Below are positions 9,233-18,385 of a stretch of DNA of 64,000 nt, one piece after another. Under the pieces are notes generated by a model that worked only from the letters and a program-made list of their open reading frames with translations, was not told the DNA's origin and made no database searches. The stretch comes from Caryophanon tenue (GTDB lineage Bacteria > Bacillota > Bacilli > Bacillales_A > Planococcaceae). A program made the position numbers and the translations under genes. Location: contig NZ_MASJ01000038.1 in NCBI RefSeq assembly GCF_001700315.1, positions 62,001 to 126,000 on the forward strand. Direction: 5' to 3'. Positions within the stretch are counted from its first letter, which is position 1. Every line of letters starts with the position of its first letter.

Positions 9233-11416
9233 TTATGCTTCGTCTTTCGCTTCAACTGTTTCTTCTGATGATGTTTCTACTACGTCTTCCAAAACGTCTA
9301 GTTTTGCTTCGCCAAATACAGCGCGCTCTAGAATTTCTGCAATATCAAATGTACCAACCGTATCTTCTACTTCTTTTGCTTTTGTACCGTCTGATAGCAT
9401 TGTTAAACAGTATGGACAACCTGACGAAATCATAGAGGCATCTGTTTGTAATGCTTGTTCTGTACGTGCTACGTTAATACGGTTACCGACATGCTCTTCC
9501 ATCCACATTAAGCCACCGCCAGCGCCACAGCACATACCATCTTGACGATTACGTTCCATCTCGACTAGATTCACACCTGGCACCGCACGTAAAATTTCAC
9601 GTGGTGGATCAAATACGCCATTATAACGACCTAAGTAACAAGAATCATGGAACACAATTGTTTCTTCTACGCGGTGATTCATCGTTAAGCGACCATCTTT
9701 TACTAAATCATACAACATTTCTGTATGGTGCAATACTTCACCTTTCCAGCCGAAATCTTGATACTCATTTTTAAAGATATTGTACGCATGCGGGTCAATT
9801 GTTACGATTTTTGTAACTTCATTTTTCTCAAACTCATCAATATTAGCTGTTGCTAACTCTTGGAATAAAAACTCATTGCCTAAACGACGTGGTGTATCCC
9901 CAGAGTTCTTTTCTTTGTTACCTAAAATCGCAAACTTCACACCTGCTTCGTTCATTAAACGCGCAAACGCTAAAGCGATTTTTTGTGAACGGTTATCGAA
10001 TGAGCCCATTGAGCCTACCCAGAATAAGTATTCGAAGCCTTCACCTGATTTATTCGCTTCTTTTACTGTTGGAATATTAATCGATGGATCTAGGTCACGC
10101 CATTTTTCTTTTTCTTTACGGTTTAAGCCCCACGGATTTCCTTGACGCTCAATGTTTGTCATAGCGCGTTGAGCATCTGGGTTTACTTTACCTTCTGTCA
10201 TCGTTAAATAACGACGTAAATCAATAATTTTATCCACGTGCTCATTCATTACTGGACATTGGTCTTCACAGTTACGACATGTTGTACATGCCCAAATTTC
10301 TTCTTCTGTAATGACATCACCAATTAATGATGGGCTATAAATATCTTCAATAATCGCGCCTTCTGCACCTGCAGCCATTGCTAATTGATTACCACGTGTA
10401 TTTTTAAACATTTGGTATGGTACCCATGGTTTCGACTTTGTCGTCACCGCACCTGTAAATGTTAAATGGTCACGCATTTTCACTAATAAGTCCATTGGTG
10501 ATAACATTTTACCAGTACCTGATGCAGGACACATATTTGTACAGCGTCCACATTCTACGCAAGCATATAAATCAAGTAATTGCTTTTGGTTAAAGTCTTG
10601 AATTTTCCCCACACCAAATGCAACCTCTTCTTCACTTTCTTCCGCTTCTTCATCTACATCAAAATTAATTGGCGTTAATGTACCAACACGGTCTAAACGG
10701 TTGAAGTATACGTTTCCGATACTTGTAATTAAGTGGAAGTGCTTTGATTGTGGAATGTACACTAAAAATGTTAATAAAATTAATAAGTGAATCCACCAAA
10801 ATACATAAAATAGTACCATACCAGCAGTTGATGGTAACCATGAGAACGCTAACATCACTGTTGACGCGATTGGTTCAAAACCATTAAACGCTGTATGTTC
10901 ATGCCAAATCATCGCAAAACCGTTTGCTAATAATGTTGATAACATTAAGCCACCGATGAAAATTAACACTAAACCATTTTTCCATCCGCGCTTTAAACGT
11001 ACAAGCTTTTCAACATAACGACGGTGGAATGCCATTGCCACCGCAACTAAAATTAGTAACGCCACTAACTCTTCGAAAAATACGAACGGACCATATAACG
11101 GACCGAATGGTAAATGGTGGTCTGGTGCTAAACCACGAATAATTAAATCAATCGCACCGAGCTGAACAAGTAAGAAACCATAGAAGAACATAACGTGCAT
11201 AACGCCACTTTTTTTGTCTTTTAGCAACTTACTTTGACCAAATACTTTTTCAATAATTTGTCCTAAACGCTCTTTAAAGCTTTCGTCAAACTCTACTTTC
11301 TTTCCTAACTTGATGAATTCATAACGTGTTTTTAATAAGTACGCAAACAAGCCCACCGCGTATAATACGACCCCAATTGTCGCTATCCACGTAATCGTTA
11401 AGAAAATATTCATCAC
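9233..11416 (-). CDS. fadF: FadF-type membrane Fe-S oxidoreductase (electron transfer from ETF/acyl-CoA dehydrogenase to quinone)
   Basis: The 727-residue protein has an N-terminal membrane domain with about five to six helices (residues 1-230, NarI/HdrE-like), an acidic linker, two 4Fe-4S motifs (ACVECGRCTNMCP near residue 287 and ACTTCRNCEDQCP near 380), and C-terminal CCG domains (second one CCGAGGG near residue 630) as in heterodisulfide-reductase subunit B. In Bacilli this family replaces ETF-quinone oxidoreductase in fatty-acid oxidation. It lies directly upstream of the acyl-CoA dehydrogenase operon, and its promoter carries the same palindrome, which supports joint control. The C-terminal tail is Glu-rich. 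The symbol follows B. subtilis FadF. Confidence 0.88.
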   Translation of the reverse strand: MMNIFLTITWIATIGVVLYAVGLFAYLLKTRYEFIKLGKKVEFDESFKERLGQIIEKVFGQSKLLKDKKSGVMHVMFFYGFLLVQLGAIDLIIRGLAPDHHLPFGPLYGPFVFFEELVALLILVAVAMAFHRRYVEKLVRLKRGWKNGLVLIFIGGLMLSTLLANGFAMIWHEHTAFNGFEPIASTVMLAFSWLPSTAGMVLFYVFWWIHLLILLTFLVYIPQSKHFHLITSIGNVYFNRLDRVGTLTPINFDVDEEAEESEEEVAFGVGKIQDFNQKQLLDLYACVECGRCTNMCPASGTGKMLSPMDLLVKMRDHLTFTGAVTTKSKPWVPYQMFKNTRGNQLAMAAGAEGAIIEDIYSPSLIGDVITEEEIWACTTCRNCEDQCPVMNEHVDKIIDLRRYLTMTEGKVNPDAQRAMTNIERQGNPWGLNRKEKEKWRDLDPSINIPTVKEANKSGEGFEYLFWVGSMGSFDNRSQKIALAFARLMNEAGVKFAILGNKEKNSGDTPRRLGNEFLFQELATANIDEFEKNEVTKIVTIDPHAYNIFKNEYQDFGWKGEVLHHTEMLYDLVKDGRLTMNHRVEETIVFHDSCYLGRYNGVFDPPREILRAVPGVNLVEMERNRQDGMCCGAGGGLMWMEEHVGNRINVARTEQALQTDASMISSGCPYCLTMLSDGTKAKEVEDTVGTFDIAEILERAVFGEAKLDVLEDVVETSSEETVEAKDEA

Positions 11417-11464
11417 AGTCCCCCCTTAAATTTACACTAAAAACAATCCCCATTTGTTTTCACC

Positions 11465-11494
11465 ATTGTAAAATATGAATGAACATTCAGTCAA
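11465..11494 (-). promoter_or_regulatory. fadF promoter with overlapping FadR/TetR-type operator
   Basis: On the minus strand TTGACT (11489-11494) and TACAAT (11465-11470) are 18 bases apart. The spacer and -35 form the palindrome TGACTGAATGTTCATTCA (11476-11493), close to the B. subtilis FadR box and to the site upstream of the thiolase gene. A repressor bound here would cover the -35 element. The sequence match is direct; the protein that binds is inferred. Confidence 0.7.
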
Positions 11495-11621
11495 CATAAG
11501 ACTTTCAAAATTTTTGTATAAACGAGTTATTTCACGTATGTTCGCAATTAAAATGATACATTATATTTACGTAATCTTCATTCTTTTTTAAAATTAAGCA
11601 TACTTTTGTAGTATTTATAAT

Positions 11622-11660
11622 AAAAAAAGCAACGTGGAAACGATATCCCGTTGCTTTTTA
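11622..11660 (-). terminator. Terminator of the btu-cbiZ-pduO operon
   Basis: AAAAAGCAACG pairs with CGTTGCTTTTT; on the minus strand the stem is followed by a T run. It lies about 15 bases after the pduO stop. The rest of the 258-base gap up to fadF holds only the fadF promoter. Confidence 0.85.
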
Positions 11661-11674
11661 CAATCAAAATATAA

Positions 11675-12250
11675 TTATTCGCCCTTTTTTGTGTGGAACA
11701 CTTTGCCGCCACGTGCATACTCGATATCTTCTACGCCTGCACGGAAGTTTACAACGCGTGCCGCCGCAAAGAAGTAGTCTGATAAACGATTTAAATAACG
11801 TAGCACTACGTCATTCACACCTTCAGTTGTCGCCACTAATGATACCATTTGACGCTCTGCTCGACGCGTAATTGTACGTGCAATGTGTAATGTCGCTGCT
11901 GCTGGAGAACCGCCTGGTAAAATAAACTTTTCAAGTGGTGGCGCTTCATCAACTAACACATCAATACGTTCTTCTAATACCGTAATTGGTGCTTCTGTTA
12001 ATTTAAATTGAGGTTCTTTCATCACGTTTGCTAAATCGCCGCCGCAATCAAATAATTCATGTTGAATTGCATGTAAATCATTTAAAATATCTGCAAATGT
12101 CGCCTCGTCTAATTCCGTCATCGCCTTCCCAATAAACGAATTTAACTCGTCTACTGTGCCGTATACTTCCACTCGAATATCATCTTTTGCCACGCGTCCA
12201 CCGATTAAGCCAGTTTGCCCTTTGTCACCAGTTTTCGTATAAATTTTCAT
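11675..12250 (-). CDS. pduO: Cob(I)yrinic acid a,c-diamide/cob(I)alamin adenosyltransferase, PduO type
   Basis: ATP:cob(I)alamin adenosyltransferase that attaches the 5'-deoxyadenosyl group to reduced corrinoid, making AdoCbl. The 191 residues open with KIYTKTGDKGQTGLIGG, the ATP-binding loop of the PduO/MMAB family, and include the RTITRRAERQ helix; length is typical. It overlaps the upstream btuD-cbiZ gene by four bases (ATGA), so import, salvage and adenosylation are translated together under the cobalamin riboswitch. IcmF, encoded about 8 kb downstream, is the AdoCbl enzyme visible in the window. The alternative name in Bacillus annotations is YvqK. Confidence 0.93.
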   Translation of the reverse strand: MKIYTKTGDKGQTGLIGGRVAKDDIRVEVYGTVDELNSFIGKAMTELDEATFADILNDLHAIQHELFDCGGDLANVMKEPQFKLTEAPITVLEERIDVLVDEAPPLEKFILPGGSPAAATLHIARTITRRAERQMVSLVATTEGVNDVVLRYLNRLSDYFFAAARVVNFRAGVEDIEYARGGKVFHTKKGE

Positions 12251-13716
12251 TTTCCAGTCCCCTTTAGTCGTTTATAAGTTTCAATCGCTTCAACAGTCGT
12301 TTCTACAACAGCTTTGCCAATCCATTTGCCAAGTGGTGTTGCTGTACCTGCGTATTGAATATACGTCCCTTGTTGTGTTGCAGCAATCAGTACGCTGTCT
12401 GTTGCTGTGCCGGTTGCAACTGTTTTAGAAATTGTATCGGTTACACCTGCTTTTTGCAATGCTTTTACTTTTGCTTCTGTTGCCGTAATTAACGCTTGGA
12501 CAAATGCTTCGTCTGATAAATGCGCATTTAAAATAATCCATGTATTAATTGTACCAATCGTTACCGCTTCTCCATGTTTATACGCTTCAGCTACATCAAT
12601 CGCTTTGCCTACACCTGCTGTCACAATGACCGTAAATTTTCCCGCAGGTGTGTCGTAATCATTTGCAACGACGGCATCCATTGACAAGGCAGTCATCATT
12701 CCTACCGTACTTGTCGGTAAAAAGCCTTCTTGCCTTAAAAATGCACCAAACTCTTGCTCGACATGTTGATGCTCGTAATTCGGCGAAACAGTGCGATTGA
12801 CGAACGTATCATACCATCCAAATCCCGCATTATGTACGGCTGATGATAATGTACGTAATGATAATGGGCTTTTAAATACTGCATATTGCGGTGTTACTTG
12901 TAAATGATTTTTACGAATCGTTATCGGCGTATCCTCAAAAATCATTGGTAAAATGGTCACTTGTGGTTTTGCTTGCTCAGGATGCGGTTGAATTGCTACA
13001 CGCGTATCGTAAACTTCTTCAATTTGTGCATCAATCAGCACTTCATGTGGTCGTCCAATCGTTTGAATGCGCCCTTGTTGCATCAACAATAACCGATCAC
13101 AATACAGCGCTGCTAAGTTCATATCATGAAAAATGGAGACCACCGTTAAGCCTTTTACTTTCGCTTCGGTGCGAATAACGTCGAGTAACTGACGTTGATG
13201 CGCAATATCTAAATGATTCGTCGGCTCATCTAAAAAGAGCACCTCTGCTTGTTGTGCTAATGCTTGTGCAACGAATACACGCTGCTGCTCCCCACCAGAT
13301 AAAAATGCCATTTCAACATGTTCATATTTTGTAATGCCCATTTGTTGCATCGCCTGTTGTACAGCTTGCTCATCTTCGTCAGACCAGCTTGAAAAGAAGC
13401 TACGTTGGTGCGGATAACGCCCGAGCGAAACGACTTCTCGTACCGTATGTGTAAATGTATTCGCATGAAGCTGTGGCAATACTGCTAGCTTACGTGCTAA
13501 ATCTTTTGGTGTATAATTTTTCAACGGCTTTTTATCCAATAAAACCGTACCTTCACTGTATGGCATTGCCCCACTAATTAACTTTAAAATAGTTGATTTC
13601 CCGCTACCATTTGGTCCTAAAATGCCTAACACTTCACCTTTTTCGACATGAAACGATACATCTTGAATATATTTTTTACCGTCATAACCACCGCTTAACT
13701 GCTCAATGTGTAACAT
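12247..13716 (-). CDS. btuD: BtuD-CbiZ fusion: corrinoid ABC transporter ATPase plus adenosylcobinamide amidohydrolase
   Basis: Residues 1 to about 225 are an ABC ATPase of the FecE/BtuD type (Walker A GPNGSGKST near residue 35, signature LSGGEQQR near 139, Walker B VLFLDEPTNH). After a linker, residues about 280-485 match CbiZ, with STVGMMTALSMD, VTAGVGKAID, GTINTWIIL, TEAKVKAL, GTATDSVLIA and a final AGTATPLGKWIGKAV segment. CbiZ removes the aminopropanol group from adenosylcobinamide, letting cells remodel foreign corrinoids. The same fusion exists in B. subtilis YvrA. The gene overlaps btuC by one base and pduO by four. Confidence 0.9.
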   Translation of the reverse strand: MLHIEQLSGGYDGKKYIQDVSFHVEKGEVLGILGPNGSGKSTILKLISGAMPYSEGTVLLDKKPLKNYTPKDLARKLAVLPQLHANTFTHTVREVVSLGRYPHQRSFFSSWSDEDEQAVQQAMQQMGITKYEHVEMAFLSGGEQQRVFVAQALAQQAEVLFLDEPTNHLDIAHQRQLLDVIRTEAKVKGLTVVSIFHDMNLAALYCDRLLLMQQGRIQTIGRPHEVLIDAQIEEVYDTRVAIQPHPEQAKPQVTILPMIFEDTPITIRKNHLQVTPQYAVFKSPLSLRTLSSAVHNAGFGWYDTFVNRTVSPNYEHQHVEQEFGAFLRQEGFLPTSTVGMMTALSMDAVVANDYDTPAGKFTVIVTAGVGKAIDVAEAYKHGEAVTIGTINTWIILNAHLSDEAFVQALITATEAKVKALQKAGVTDTISKTVATGTATDSVLIAATQQGTYIQYAGTATPLGKWIGKAVVETTVEAIETYKRLKGTGK

Positions 13717-14720
13717 TATGCTATGCCACCTTTCCTTCTACGCTGTTTGAAGAAAATATATGCAAAGACAGGCGCACCTAAAAACGCGGTAATAACACCA
13801 ATTGGTAATTCTGCTGGTGCAATAATTGTACGTGCAACTAAATCACACACAACTAATAGCGCAGCACCGTATAAAAGAGATAACGGCAATAAATGACGAT
13901 GGTCCGCGCCCCATAACATACGTGTCATATGCGGAACAACTAAGCCAACAAAGCCAATTGTACCGGATACAGCAACTGCAGCACCCGTTAACATCGAGCC
14001 GCCAATCAATACTTGCATTTTACTGCGACGAACGTTGACCCCTAAATATTTTGCACGTTCTTCTCCGTACAACATCGCATTTAATTCTCGGCGGTTTAGC
14101 CAAACAAGGAATCCTCCGATGATGACAAATGGAATAATCATTTGTACATATGGCCAACCACGCATCGATACACTGCCTAATAGCCAACTCATAATTTGAC
14201 GTAACTCTTCCCCTGTTAACGCAATCATTAACGAAATCATCGACCCTAAAAAGGAGCTTACAATTATCCCTGTTAAAATAAATGTTTCCATCTTTAATGT
14301 GCGGTCTACCATTTTAGCAAAGCCGACAACAAAAAACATCGTCATCACTGCGGCAACCATACTAATCAATGGCAATGTAAATAAGCCGATAAACGGAATG
14401 GAAATACCAAAGAAAATCGTTGCAACTGCCCCAACAGACGCACCTGATGAAATCCCCAGTGTGTACGGGTCAGCAAGTGGATTTTTCAACAAACCTTGGA
14501 ACGCTGCACCCGCTATTGCCAAGCTTGCGCCGACAAGTGCGGCTAATAATACACGCGGCATGCGAATTTTCCATAAAATACTCGCTGCTGTCTCATTTGC
14601 TTGTGGATTCCAAAAAACTTCTAGCGGAATCTTCACCGAGCCAATTGAAACACCTAACCACATGCTTATTAGTAGTACAACAAACGCACTACCATAAGCA
14701 AAAACCATTTTTTTATTCAC
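13716..14720 (-). CDS. btuC: Corrinoid ABC transporter permease BtuC
   Basis: A 334-residue FecCD/BtuC-family permease with about ten hydrophobic helices. Family signatures include RMPRVLLAALVGASLAIAGA near residues 53-72, KNPLADPYTLGISSGASVGA, GTIGFVGLVVPHMTR near 255-269, and ELPIGVITAFLGAPVFAYIF at the end. It works with the BtuF-like binding protein and the BtuD ATPase on either side; it overlaps btuF by eight bases. The family also carries siderophores, but the riboswitch, CbiZ domain and pduO make vitamin B12 the substrate by far the most likely. Confidence 0.92.
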   Translation of the reverse strand: MNKKMVFAYGSAFVVLLISMWLGVSIGSVKIPLEVFWNPQANETAASILWKIRMPRVLLAALVGASLAIAGAAFQGLLKNPLADPYTLGISSGASVGAVATIFFGISIPFIGLFTLPLISMVAAVMTMFFVVGFAKMVDRTLKMETFILTGIIVSSFLGSMISLMIALTGEELRQIMSWLLGSVSMRGWPYVQMIIPFVIIGGFLVWLNRRELNAMLYGEERAKYLGVNVRRSKMQVLIGGSMLTGAAVAVSGTIGFVGLVVPHMTRMLWGADHRHLLPLSLLYGAALLVVCDLVARTIIAPAELPIGVITAFLGAPVFAYIFFKQRRRKGGIA

Positions 14721-15657
14721 CGAAAGCCTCTGGGTGTACCGCTTTCGCTAATTCCTCAAGTCCTTGTGCTAAACGCGGTCCTTGACGCGCAATTAAATTT
14801 TCATCAACTTGCACGACTTCGTTATTTTGAACAGCAGCGATTGTATCAAAGCCTGGTCGTTGCGGTAATGTTGTTAAAATATCCGGCACATAACTATACG
14901 ATACGATAATCACATCTGGGTTTTGTGTAATAATTTCCTCGGTGCTAATCGGGTACCAGCCTTCTTTTGATGCTGCTACATTTTCCGCTTCTACCATTTC
15001 TAACATCGTATGTAAAAATGTATTACTACCCGCTGTGTAAATATCCGGTACATCCGAGTTTTCAAGGAATACGCGTTTCGGCTCAACTCCTTCAAGCTTC
15101 GATTCAATATCAGCAACATGTGCTTTCATATCTGCAATAATTTCTTGTGCTTTATCCGTTGTATTTGTAATTTGCGCAATTTCTTCGATCGTTTCATATG
15201 TTTCTTCAAAATCATCAGCATCTTCTACTACATATACATCAATACCCGCTGAACGTAGTTGGTCAAGCCCTGCCTCTGATACAAGCATCGCTGATTCATG
15301 TGAAAAAACAATATCTGGCTCTAACGCAATAATCTTCTCAAAATCAAACTCCATGCTACCGATTGTTTCCTTCGTTAATGCTTCTTCTGGATAATTTTCA
15401 ATATCTGTAACGGCGACGATTTCCTCGTCTAAGCCTAATTCAAATAAAATTTCAGTATTACTTGGAATCATTGAAATAATACGTTGTGGCTGTTCTTCGA
15501 TTGTAACCTCCTGCCCAATAACATCTGTTACGGTTAATGGGTAAGCTGCACCGTCCACATTCTCAGTTGTAGTAGATGTGTCCTCCTCGGTATCATTACA
15601 CGCTACGAGTACACTTGATGCTACAGCTGCTGCCAACGTTAATTTCCAATAGTTCAT
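14713..15657 (-). CDS. btuF: Corrinoid-binding lipoprotein BtuF
   Basis: Extracellular substrate-binding lipoprotein of the BtuF/FhuD class III type, about 314 residues. A signal peptide with lipobox LVAC (Cys near residue 20) is followed by an acidic Thr-rich linker and a TroA-like domain (DVIGQEVTIEEQPQRIISMIPSN region, then GSNTFLHTMLEMVEAENVAA). I start it at the second in-frame ATG, which has AAGGAG nine bases upstream; the ATG six bases earlier is only three bases from that site. It is the first gene after the cobalamin riboswitch and delivers corrinoids to BtuCD. Confidence 0.9.
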   Translation of the reverse strand: MNYWKLTLAAAVASSVLVACNDTEEDTSTTTENVDGAAYPLTVTDVIGQEVTIEEQPQRIISMIPSNTEILFELGLDEEIVAVTDIENYPEEALTKETIGSMEFDFEKIIALEPDIVFSHESAMLVSEAGLDQLRSAGIDVYVVEDADDFEETYETIEEIAQITNTTDKAQEIIADMKAHVADIESKLEGVEPKRVFLENSDVPDIYTAGSNTFLHTMLEMVEAENVAASKEGWYPISTEEIITQNPDVIIVSYSYVPDILTTLPQRPGFDTIAAVQNNEVVQVDENLIARQGPRLAQGLEELAKAVHPEAFGE

Positions 15658-15698
15658 GTCCATTCTCTCCTTAGAAAAATTTGCATGACATTTCCCAA

Positions 15699-15734
15699 TA
15701 AAAAAGCCCGTTTTAGCCTACGCTAAAACGAGCA
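15699..15734 (-). terminator. Riboswitch expression-platform terminator
   Basis: On the minus strand GCTCGTTTTAGC pairs with GCTAAAACGGGC and is followed by TTTTTT, directly downstream of the cobalamin aptamer and upstream of the btuF start. It is the expected OFF structure when cobalamin is bound. Confidence 0.85.
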
Positions 15735-15951
15735 CATGTATATGGAGTTACGCCATACACACTTATCCTCGTAAGTGGCTGCAAAAAACAAGTAGGCAGG
15801 TCTCCTGGCTTCTACGCTCTTTAGCAAAACTTGTCGCCTTCCCGCAAATAGCAGTGGCATCTAACAAATTTTTACGTAGTTACAGTGGCGGGACCGCAAC
15901 GGATTTTCACCGTTTTCCCTTTTCATCCTTTGTTTAAGGAACCGTACTTGT
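15735..15951 (-). ncRNA. Cobalamin (AdoCbl) riboswitch
   Basis: On the minus strand the aptamer contains the B12 box AGCCAGGAGACCTGCC (15795-15810), the upstream conserved block GGTGAAAATCC and the GTCCCGCCACTGTAA core (15880-15915). P1 is formed by ACAAGTA (15945-15951) and TACTTGT (15788-15794). These are the hallmark elements of the cobalamin riboswitch. With the following terminator it should repress btuF-btuC-btuD/cbiZ-pduO when B12 is plentiful. Confidence 0.96.
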
Positions 15952-15970
15952 GTATATTTAACTGTTGTTC

Positions 15971-15998
15971 ATTATAGCGTATTTTCCTATTTTCGCAA
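15971..15998 (-). promoter_or_regulatory. Promoter of the cobalamin riboswitch transcript
   Basis: TTGCGA (15993-15998) and TATAAT (15971-15976) on the minus strand are 16 bases apart and sit 20 bases before the riboswitch P1 stem. This is a good sigma-A promoter. Confidence 0.7.
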
Positions 15999-16050
15999 AA
16001 CTTATTTTTAATTTTCAAATTATTCCTCAAGCGCATCGCTACGCTATGCG

Positions 16051-16092
16051 AAAAAATAGGCTACCCGAAAAAAATTCGGATAGCCTATTTTG
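16051..16092 (-). terminator. Terminator after argS
   Basis: AAAATAGGCTATCCGAA pairs with TTCGGGTAGCCTATTTT; the minus-strand copy ends in a T run. It lies 13 bases after the argS stop. Confidence 0.85.
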
Positions 16093-16104
16093 TAAAACGT
16101 ATAC

Positions 16105-17772
16105 TTACATTTTTTCTGGTGCTGATACACCGATTAAACGTAAGGCGTTCGCAATCGTCGTTTGTACAGCTGTAATTAATGCTAAACGAGCTTCTGTTAA
16201 TGCTTTGTCGTCTGCGTTGATTACTTTTTCTGCACCATAGAAGCTGTGGAATGCTGCCGCAGTTTCTTGGATATAGTTTGCAATACGGTGTGGCGTGCGG
16301 TGTTTTGCCGCATCTGCGATAACTTTCGGGAAATCGCCCACTTTTTTCAGTACATCAATTTCTTTTTCAGCTGTTAATAAGTTCAGGTTTTCGATAGATG
16401 CTTCGAAACCTTGGTCTTTTGCAGCGCGTAAAATTGATGCGATACGTGCATGTGCATATTGTGCGTAGTACACTGGGTTTTCGTTTGATTGTGATACCGC
16501 TAAATCTAAATCGAAGTCCATATGTGAATCACCCGCAGTTTTTACAAAGAAGTAACGTACTGCATCTAAGCCAACCATTTCTACTAATTCACGCATCGTT
16601 ACAGCATTACCTGTACGTTTTGACATTTTAAATTTCTCACCGTTTTTGTACAGTTGAACCATTTGAATAATGTCGACTTCTAACGTACCGCGGTCATAGC
16701 CAAGCGCTTCGATTGCTGCTTTCATACGTGGGATATAGCCGTGGTGGTCTGCACCCCAAATGTTTACTAATTTATCAAAACCACGTTGTAATTTATCTTC
16801 GTGGTAGGCAATATCTGGTGTTAAGTATGTGAATGAGCCATCGTTTTTAATTAATACGCGGTCTTTATCATCGCCAAATGTTGTTGAACGGAACCAAGTT
16901 GCGCCCTCTTCTTCAAATACGTGACCGTTTGCTGTTAATTTTTCTAGTGCGCGTTCAATTTTACCGTTGCCGTATAAAGATGTTTCTGAATACCATACGT
17001 CAAATTCTACACGGAAGTTCTTTAAGTCGTTTTGTAATTTCGCTAATTCTAAACGTAAGCCATGCTCACGGAAAAATTTGAAACGTTCTTCATCCGACTT
17101 TTCTAAAATATCTGCACCAAATTCTTCTTTTAATTTACCAGCGATATCAATAATATCTTGACCGTGGTAACCATCTTCTGGCATCTCTGCATCCATACCT
17201 AACGCTTGCTTATAACGTGCTTCTAAAGAATACGCTAAATTGTTAATTTGGTTCCCTGCGTCATTAATATAGTATTCACGAGAAACAGCATAGCCTGCTG
17301 CATCTAATACATTTGATAATGAATCGCCTACAGATGCACCACGCGCATGCCCTAAGTGTAAATCACCTGTTGGGTTCGCTGACACGAACTCCACTTGTAC
17401 TTTTTCACCTTGACCAGCGTTTGAGCGACCATAGTCAGCACCTTGTGTTAATGCTGCTTTTACTACTTCCGTTAAGAAGTCTTTTTTCACAGTAATGTTC
17501 ATAAAGCCAGGGCCAGCAATATCGATTTTCTCGATATTTGTGCCTTCTGTTGTTAAGTTTTCTAAAATTGCTTCTGCAATTGCACGAGGTGGCTTTTTCG
17601 CTAGCTTCGTTAATTGCATTGCGATATTTGTTGCATAGTCACCGTTCACTTTATCCTTTGGTGTTTCTAAATGGATATTTAATGCTGTGCCTGCTTCTAC
17701 TAATGCCGCTTTTTCAACCGCTTCAGCAAGAGCAGCTTTAATTGACTGTTGTACTTGTTCTACTGCATTCAT
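16105..17772 (-). CDS. argS: Arginyl-tRNA synthetase
   Basis: Class I aminoacyl-tRNA synthetase charging tRNA-Arg. The 555-residue protein has the N-terminal ArgS additional domain, the HIGH-type motif as HLGHARGA (near residue 139), KMSKRTGN (near 382) as the second ATP motif, and a C-terminal DALR anticodon-binding domain. Length is normal for Bacilli. The start overlaps the stop of the upstream DUF1934 gene by four bases (ATGA), the arrangement seen with ywiB-argS in B. subtilis, so the pair forms an operon ending at the terminator downstream. Confidence 0.97.
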   Translation of the reverse strand: MNAVEQVQQSIKAALAEAVEKAALVEAGTALNIHLETPKDKVNGDYATNIAMQLTKLAKKPPRAIAEAILENLTTEGTNIEKIDIAGPGFMNITVKKDFLTEVVKAALTQGADYGRSNAGQGEKVQVEFVSANPTGDLHLGHARGASVGDSLSNVLDAAGYAVSREYYINDAGNQINNLAYSLEARYKQALGMDAEMPEDGYHGQDIIDIAGKLKEEFGADILEKSDEERFKFFREHGLRLELAKLQNDLKNFRVEFDVWYSETSLYGNGKIERALEKLTANGHVFEEEGATWFRSTTFGDDKDRVLIKNDGSFTYLTPDIAYHEDKLQRGFDKLVNIWGADHHGYIPRMKAAIEALGYDRGTLEVDIIQMVQLYKNGEKFKMSKRTGNAVTMRELVEMVGLDAVRYFFVKTAGDSHMDFDLDLAVSQSNENPVYYAQYAHARIASILRAAKDQGFEASIENLNLLTAEKEIDVLKKVGDFPKVIADAAKHRTPHRIANYIQETAAAFHSFYGAEKVINADDKALTEARLALITAVQTTIANALRLIGVSAPEKM

Positions 17773-18200
17773 GATGATTCCTCCGTAAAAGTTAAATTTA
17801 ATGTATATGTGCCTGTTTGTTGTCCACCGACGTATAAGTCATACTGTACATCAAATTGGCTCTTGTTATCATACGTATATTGAAGACGATGTGTATCCAC
17901 CCATAATGGAATCGATCCTGCTTCGCTATTGTAGTGTCCTGTTTCACGCTGCGTAATGTTTAATGGCAAACGCATATTTACCGCACCTTTACGCATAATG
18001 AATGACTGTTGCCCCGCTAACTTAATCGTTGTTGTAATCGTTCGGGATTCATGTTCTTCTGTATAACGTAAATATTTGACATTGTTTTTTTCAACAATCT
18101 GACCGTCTAACCACATTTCAATACGCTCTGTTTCGCCCGCTGTATAATCAATTGTTGATACAAGCCGAACGTTTACAGACGCGCCTAAATCATTTGACAA
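17769..18200 (-). CDS. DUF1934 (YwiB-type) beta-barrel protein
   Basis: A 143-residue protein of the DUF1934 family, predicted to form a calycin-like beta barrel; its role is unknown. The best start is TTG at 18200 because GGGAGGG lies seven bases upstream and this gives the usual family length; a longer reading to 18332 adds about 44 residues that do not resemble the family. Sequence is beta-rich with alternating polar and hydrophobic residues and a [14 protein letters not shown] segment typical of the group. It is translationally coupled to argS, as in other Bacilli. Confidence 0.75.
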   Translation of the reverse strand: MSNDLGASVNVRLVSTIDYTAGETERIEMWLDGQIVEKNNVKYLRYTEEHESRTITTTIKLAGQQSFIMRKGAVNMRLPLNITQRETGHYNSEAGSIPLWVDTHRLQYTYDNKSQFDVQYDLYVGGQQTGTYTLNLTFTEESS

Positions 18201-18385
18201 TGGAATCCCTCCCACGTTTTCTATAACCTTCTTATTATAGGATGAATTTTCTAAGCATTCAAGAAAAGTTATAAAAAATTTGACTATACCTTTATTCCGA
18301 TACATTCGGTATACTATAGAAGGTTTATACATACCATTTCGCTCATATAAGGCACAACTATTTTCATATAGATAGGAGTCTTGCT

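Noticed and set aside
18297-18309. Dyad CCGATACATTCGG before the degenerate GGDEF gene
   Set aside because: Short, single occurrence and not clearly placed on a promoter; not enough to call an operator.
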